Source of the DNA: Nocardia farcinica
Lineage (GTDB): Bacteria; Actinomycetota; Actinomycetes; Mycobacteriales; Mycobacteriaceae
Length of the DNA stretch: 64,000 bases
Reading direction: 5' to 3'
Assembly (NCBI RefSeq): GCF_001182745.1
Contig: NZ_LN868938.1
Coordinates: 3,472,001-3,536,000, forward strand
The translations under genes and the position numbers were made by a program. Each line of letters opens with the position of its first letter. Positions within the stretch are counted from its first letter, which is position 1. A model generated the notes under the pieces. It was not told where the DNA came from. It did not search any database and saw nothing but the letters and a program-made list of their open reading frames with translations. Positions 59,853 through 64,000 of this stretch are shown here, one piece after another.

Positions 59853-60790
59853 CGGGCGTCCAATCGAATTCGCTTGTCGATGACCGGGTAGATCAGATCG
59901 ACGACCAGGTTGACCGTGACGAAGATCAGCGCGCTGGCGGTCACGGCGATCAGCACGATGGGCATGTCCCTGCCCTCGACCGCGTTCACGATGAGCCTGC
60001 CGACGCCGAGGCGGGAGAAGACCGTCTCGGTGAGCACCGTGCCGCCGACCATCACGCCGATGGTGGTGCCCAGCGCGGTCACCACCGGCAGCGCCGCCGC
60101 GCGCAGGGCGTGCCGCACGACCAGGTCGAAACGGCTCAGCCCCCAGTTACGGGCGGTCTCGATGTAGGGCGAGGTCAGCGCAGCCCGCAGGTTGACGGTG
60201 AGCAGCTGGGAGATCTGCCCGCCGCCCGCCACCGCGATCGACAGCGAGGCGATGAGCAGGCCGGCCCAGGTCTTGTCGCCGAAGGCCTTGATCCACTGCA
60301 ATTGGAAGGCGCAGACCTGCACCAGCACCAGGGCCACGATGAACGGCGGCAGCGAGACCGCCACCGGGGGCAGCGAGATCAGCAGCTCGCGCGCCCACCT
60401 CCAGTCGATCAGCTCGATCACCACCGACAGCGTCACACCGATGAGCACCGCGAGCAGCAGCCCGAGGAAGGCCAGTTGCAGTGTCTGACCGAAGGATTCG
60501 AAGAACACCTCGGTGGCCGGGCGGCGCTGGTAGATGCTCTCGCCGAAATCGCCGCGCAGGGCGCTGCCGAGCGCGTCGAAGTACTGCACGTACAGCGGAC
60601 GGTCCAGCCCGAGCAGCGCGCGCTGCTCGGCGAGCAGCTTCTCCACGTCACCGCCGTCGGCGCCGAGGGTCAGGCCGCCCGCCGCGTCGCCCGGCACGAT
60701 GTACAGCAGGAAAAACGCTCCTGTGAACGCGCCCCAGACGACGACCACCGCGTAGGCCAGCCGCCGCAGCGCGTACCTCACCATCTCCAT
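59849..60790 (-). CDS. Oligopeptide-type ABC transporter permease, DppB/OppB-like
   Basis: A 313-residue permease half with six membrane helices. RYALRRLAYAVVVVWGAFTGA at the start and the long periplasmic stretch with DRPLYVQYFDALGSALRGDFG are typical of DppB/OppB, and the ETARNWGLSRFDLVVRHALR segment is the ATPase-contact loop. The ATG at 60790 is used; an ATG two codons later is equally possible. It overlaps the DppC-like gene by four bases. Confidence 0.93.
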   Translation of the reverse strand: MEMVRYALRRLAYAVVVVWGAFTGAFFLLYIVPGDAAGGLTLGADGGDVEKLLAEQRALLGLDRPLYVQYFDALGSALRGDFGESIYQRRPATEVFFESFGQTLQLAFLGLLLAVLIGVTLSVVIELIDWRWARELLISLPPVAVSLPPFIVALVLVQVCAFQLQWIKAFGDKTWAGLLIASLSIAVAGGGQISQLLTVNLRAALTSPYIETARNWGLSRFDLVVRHALRAAALPVVTALGTTIGVMVGGTVLTETVFSRLGVGRLIVNAVEGRDMPIVLIAVTASALIFVTVNLVVDLIYPVIDKRIRLDAR

Positions 60791-60814
60791 CGCGTGACCA
60801 TCCCCATCGCGCGC

Positions 60815-62413
60815 CTACTGCTCGAGCCAGGCGTTGTACAGGTACTGGTCGAGGCCGACCGCCTGGATGCCGTGCAGGGTGGGCTGGTAGGCCCAGATGT
60901 CCACGTCGTTGACGACCGGGATCACATACGCCTGCTCGACCAGCTCGCGGGCCGCCTTGTCGACGATCTCCTGGCGGGCCTGCTTGTCCAGGACGGTGTT
61001 CTGCTCCTGCAACAGGCGGTCCGCCTCGGTGCCGTCGGGCAGGAACGACCGGTTGGAGCCGGTGGTCTTGCCGTAGTTGGCGCGCAGCACGTCCGGGTCC
61101 GGCGTGGAGTGGTACCAGTAGGCGATGTCGTACTCGCCCGACAGCAGCTTCTGGTTGGCCTCGGCGGCCAGCGGCGGGTCGAGCACCAGTTCGACGCCGA
61201 GCTCGCGCCACTGGCTCTGCAGCACCTGCCAGCCCGCGGTGTCCTGCGGGCCGCGCAGGCTCAGCCGCTCACCGGCGGCGTCGACGCGGATGCCGTCGGG
61301 GCCGACGGTGCCCCAGCCCGCCTCCTCCAGCAGCTTCACCGCCCGGTCCGGGTCGTACTCCAGGAACTCGCTGACGTCGGAGAAGTAGGGGTTCGCCGGG
61401 CTCAGCGGGCCCTTGGCAGGCTCGTCGTGGCCGTGCGAGACGATCTTGACGTACTCCTCGCGGTCGACGCCGATCTGCAGCGCCTGCCGCACCCGCACGT
61501 CCCGCAGGAACTTCGAGGAGGTGTTCACCGGCAGCTCGGTGCCGGTGGCCGGGTTGAGGGTCTTGGCGATGGTGAGCCCGGCCGCCTCCAGCTGGTCGAC
61601 GTACTTGCCGTTGACCCAGTAGATGAACTGCAGTTCCTCGCCGCCGATGACCGCGCCGTTGCGCACCGAGTCCTCGGGGATGATCTTGTAGACGACCTCG
61701 TCCAGGTAGGCCGCGCCGGTCCGGCCGAAATAAGCCGGGGCCCAGTTGTATTCGGGCCGCTTCTTCAGCACGATCTGCTGGTTGGGAACGTAGCTCTCCA
61801 GGTAGAACGGGCCGGAGCCGTCCACCCACTTCTGCCGCTCGTTCACCGGCAGCGCCGCGGTCTTCTCCGAGACGATCGCCGCGTGCGCCCGCGACAGGCT
61901 GGTCAGGAAGGCCGCGTTGGGCTCGTCGAACTCGACGATCACCTCGTACTTCGAGGGCACGGTGATCTGGCGGATGCCCTCCACGATCGTCTTGGCGCTG
62001 GAGTGGATGCCGGGGCGGGCCAGGCTCTCGAAGTTCTTCTTGACCACGTCGCCGGTCAGTTCGGTGCCGTCGTGGAAGGTCACGTCCTCACGCAGCGTGA
62101 AGTGGTAGATCCTGGCGTCGGTGACCTCCCACGAGGTGGCCAGCCAGGGCTCGAGCCCCTTGGTGTCGGGGTTGTAGAACACCAGCGAGTCCGACAGCGC
62201 GCGGGCCACGGTGCGCCACACCTGGTTGACCACGGCCGCGTCGACGCCGTTGTAGTCGGCGGACAGGCCGATGTTGAGGGTTCCCCCCGCCACCGGCTCC
62301 CCGGAGGCGTCGCCTCCCGAGGTTCCGCCACCTGCGCAGGCGGTCGCCACCAGCGCCACCAGCGTGGCGGCCGCCGCGACGCGCCAGCCCCCTCTCTTCC
62401 ACCCGACTGCCAC
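60815..62413 (-). CDS. Family 5 extracellular solute-binding lipoprotein
   Basis: A 532-residue SBP_bac_5 binding protein for the adjacent permeases. The signal peptide ends in a lipobox (LVATAC, Cys26). The body contains GGTLNIGLSADYNGVDAAVV, WEVTDARIYHFTLREDVTFH and the family region RVRQALQIGVDREEYVK. The GTG at 62413 has AAAGGAG seven bases upstream; the open frame before it lacks a site. It is the first gene of the operon, so its promoter lies in 62414-62787. The ligand is unknown: the family covers peptides, nickel, sugars and other small molecules. Confidence 0.9.
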   Translation of the reverse strand: MAVGWKRGGWRVAAAATLVALVATACAGGGTSGGDASGEPVAGGTLNIGLSADYNGVDAAVVNQVWRTVARALSDSLVFYNPDTKGLEPWLATSWEVTDARIYHFTLREDVTFHDGTELTGDVVKKNFESLARPGIHSSAKTIVEGIRQITVPSKYEVIVEFDEPNAAFLTSLSRAHAAIVSEKTAALPVNERQKWVDGSGPFYLESYVPNQQIVLKKRPEYNWAPAYFGRTGAAYLDEVVYKIIPEDSVRNGAVIGGEELQFIYWVNGKYVDQLEAAGLTIAKTLNPATGTELPVNTSSKFLRDVRVRQALQIGVDREEYVKIVSHGHDEPAKGPLSPANPYFSDVSEFLEYDPDRAVKLLEEAGWGTVGPDGIRVDAAGERLSLRGPQDTAGWQVLQSQWRELGVELVLDPPLAAEANQKLLSGEYDIAYWYHSTPDPDVLRANYGKTTGSNRSFLPDGTEADRLLQEQNTVLDKQARQEIVDKAARELVEQAYVIPVVNDVDIWAYQPTLHGIQAVGLDQYLYNAWLEQ

Positions 62414-62787
62414 GTACCGACTCCTTTCGCGCACGACCCGCGGAGCACGTGCTGCTGCCACGGGCACGGTCGAGCACCCCCGGATGCCGCGCGCACCTGC
62501 GCTTTTCGACGGGGAACCGGGACTCGATCGCTGCATGGGAGGTTCCCAGCCGGGCGCTTCGATGCGAATGGTTTGCCTCAGTGGTGTTTTAATCACCAGT
62601 CGCTGGACCACTGATCCGGCGCGTGCGATGTGCCACGGCCGGACCGCCGGACGGCACGGTCGTGATGCCACGAACCCCTGCCCCGGCCCCTCCGCGCGCC
62701 CTGGCACGGCCCTCCGGGAGACGCCGGCCGTCCCGCTCGCGCGGTGACATGTTTGCGCTCGGACGGTATGTCCGATTTGATGCCCTC
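62414..62787. promoter_or_regulatory. Divergent promoter region with two inverted repeats
   Basis: This 374-base gap separates the binding-protein operon from the lycopene-cyclase-like gene. It contains TGGTG-N7-CACCA at 62582-62598 in an AT-richer patch, and a perfect TCGGAC-N5-GTCCGA at 62759-62775, 12 bases before the plus-strand start. Either could be an operator. No regulator gene is adjacent and no coding frame is convincing. Confidence 0.4.
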
Positions 62788-63978
62788 ATGAGCAATGGCG
62801 CCAGAGAAGTCGACGTCTGCGTGGTGGGGCTCGGGCCGACCGGCCGGGCGCTGGCGCACCGGGCCGCCCGGGCCGGGATGAGCGTGACGGCCGTCGACCC
62901 GCGGCCGGAGCGGTTGTTCCCGCCCACCTTCTCCTGCTGGATCGACGAGCTGCCGGACTGGTTGCCACGCGAGGTGATCGCCAGCCGGATCGAGGCGCCG
63001 GTGGTGTGGACCCAGAGCGAGCATCGCATCCAGCGGCCGTACGCGGTGCTGTCCAAGCAGGGGCTGTTCGACGCGTTGTCGCTCGAGGACGCCACCGTGC
63101 TGGCCGGGCGGGCGCGCCGGGTCGACGCGCACGAGGTCGAGCTCGCGGACGGGACCGTGGTGCGGGCGGCGACGGTCTTCGACACCAGGGGCCTGCCCAC
63201 CACCGGAGCGCGGCGGGCGGCCAGCGCGCACGGCATCTTCGTCGACGAGGAGACCGCGGCGCCGATGGTGCGCCCCGGCGAAGGTCTGCTGCTGGACTGG
63301 CGGCCGGAGAACGGCGCAGGGCCGGACGAGCCGCCGTCGTTCCTGTACGCGGTGCCGCTGGGCGACGGCACGGTGATCTTCGAGGAGACCAGCCTCGGCC
63401 TGCGCGGCGGCATGCCCCAGCACGTGCTGCGCAAACGCACCCTGGCCAGGCTCGCCGCGCACGGGATCAGGCTGACCGGCGAAGAGCCGACCGAGGCGGC
63501 GCACTACCCGCTGGACCAGCCGCCGCCGCGCAAGGGCACCGCGCGCGCCATCGAGTTCGGCTCACGCGGCGGCATGATGCACCCGTGCACCGGCTACAGC
63601 GTGGCCGACTCGCTGGCCCTGGTCGACACCGCGATCGACGCGCTGCGCGCGGGCCGCGACCCGGTGGCGGCGCTGTGGCCGTGGCAGGCCCGGCTGGTGT
63701 ACTGGATGCGCATGCGCGGTCTCTACGGCCTCGGCCGGTTGACCACCGAACAGTCGATCGCCATGTTCGAGGCGTTCTTCACCGAGTCCGAGCGCGGGCA
63801 GCACGCGCTGCTGTCGGCGCACGCCGACTACACCGCGCTCGGGGCGGTGCTGTTCAACACCGTGGCCCACACCTGGCCGTTCCGCTGGCGCTACGACCTG
63901 GTGGGCTGGACCAACCGCAACCGCTGGGCCGGGTACGAGTTCGAACCCGCCCGCGAGAAGACACCCGAGCTGGACTGA
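62788..63978 (+). CDS. Lycopene cyclase-like FAD-dependent protein (CrtL family)
   Basis: A 396-residue flavoprotein of the lycopene beta/epsilon cyclase (CrtL) group. The FAD loop is at the N-terminus (VCVVGLGPTGRALAHRAARAG). Further family features are the VFDTRG segment in the middle, DGTVIFEETSLGLRGGMP and the late FGSRGGMMHPCTGYSVADSL near the flavin. No other carotenoid gene (crtE, crtB, crtI) is in the window, so the substrate need not be lycopene. The ATG at 62788 begins the homology, though no clear ribosome-binding site precedes it. Confidence 0.82.
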   Translation: MSNGAREVDVCVVGLGPTGRALAHRAARAGMSVTAVDPRPERLFPPTFSCWIDELPDWLPREVIASRIEAPVVWTQSEHRIQRPYAVLSKQGLFDALSLEDATVLAGRARRVDAHEVELADGTVVRAATVFDTRGLPTTGARRAASAHGIFVDEETAAPMVRPGEGLLLDWRPENGAGPDEPPSFLYAVPLGDGTVIFEETSLGLRGGMPQHVLRKRTLARLAAHGIRLTGEEPTEAAHYPLDQPPPRKGTARAIEFGSRGGMMHPCTGYSVADSLALVDTAIDALRAGRDPVAALWPWQARLVYWMRMRGLYGLGRLTTEQSIAMFEAFFTESERGQHALLSAHADYTALGAVLFNTVAHTWPFRWRYDLVGWTNRNRWAGYEFEPAREKTPELD

Positions 63979-64000
63979 GCCTGCCGGACCGGTCTAGCTG

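Overview
This window is high-GC actinobacterial DNA, almost certainly from a Nocardia and probably N. farcinica or a close relative. It carries a mycobactin/nocobactin-type siderophore NRPS-PKS cluster in the nbt order, IdeR-type iron boxes, a Mycobacterium-like IrtAB pair, an Mtb12-like secreted antigen, and ribosomal proteins of actinobacterial type.

Layout: at the left edge the minus strand carries the start of the spc ribosomal operon (rplN-rplX-rplE-rpsZ, 1-1382). At 44898-50168 the minus strand carries the S10 operon (rpsJ to rpsQ). In most bacteria rpsQ is followed directly by rplN. Here about 43.5 kb lies between them.

The inserted block is mainly an iron-acquisition island (1615-37751). 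It holds a BacA/Rv1819c-like ABC protein; an iron-boxed siderophore-binding lipoprotein with a SagB-type flavin oxidase; the minus-strand operon nbtA-nbtB-nbtC-nbtD-nbtE-nbtF; a divergent MbtK-like lysine acyltransferase; the lysine N-hydroxylase nbtG; an Mtb12-like secreted protein; a stand-alone siderophore-interacting reductase; and an irtA/irtB-like exporter-fold pair. Five IdeR-box-like sites mark the promoters. The genes account for assembly of an aryl-oxazoline/oxazole, hydroxamate, cyclo-lysine siderophore and for its uptake and reduction. Salicylate synthase, salicylate-AMP ligase, MbtH and acyl-chain genes are absent and must lie elsewhere. Embedded between the iron genes is an amide-utilisation locus (amiS-amiE-amiB, convergent amiC, marR) with a matching palindrome upstream of amiS and of marR.

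From 37.8 to 44.8 kb come housekeeping genes (PPOX-fold protein, pseudouridine synthase, CPBP protease), then an accessory zone with a DUF2637 membrane protein, a small membrane protein, a Nudix fragment, a small exported protein with an apparent CTG start, a 5'-truncated NAD-epimerase and a frameshifted hypothetical gene.

Right of the S10 operon lie DUF2804, DUF4442 and rhodanese genes on the plus strand. A minus-strand operon (62413 to 53351) follows: an oligopeptide-type ABC importer, two paralogous flavin-dependent monooxygenases and an aldo/keto reductase, probably for uptake and oxidative breakdown of an unknown organic (perhaps organosulfur) compound. A lone lycopene-cyclase-like flavoprotein ends the window. 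No tRNA, rRNA, insertion sequence or CRISPR array was seen.
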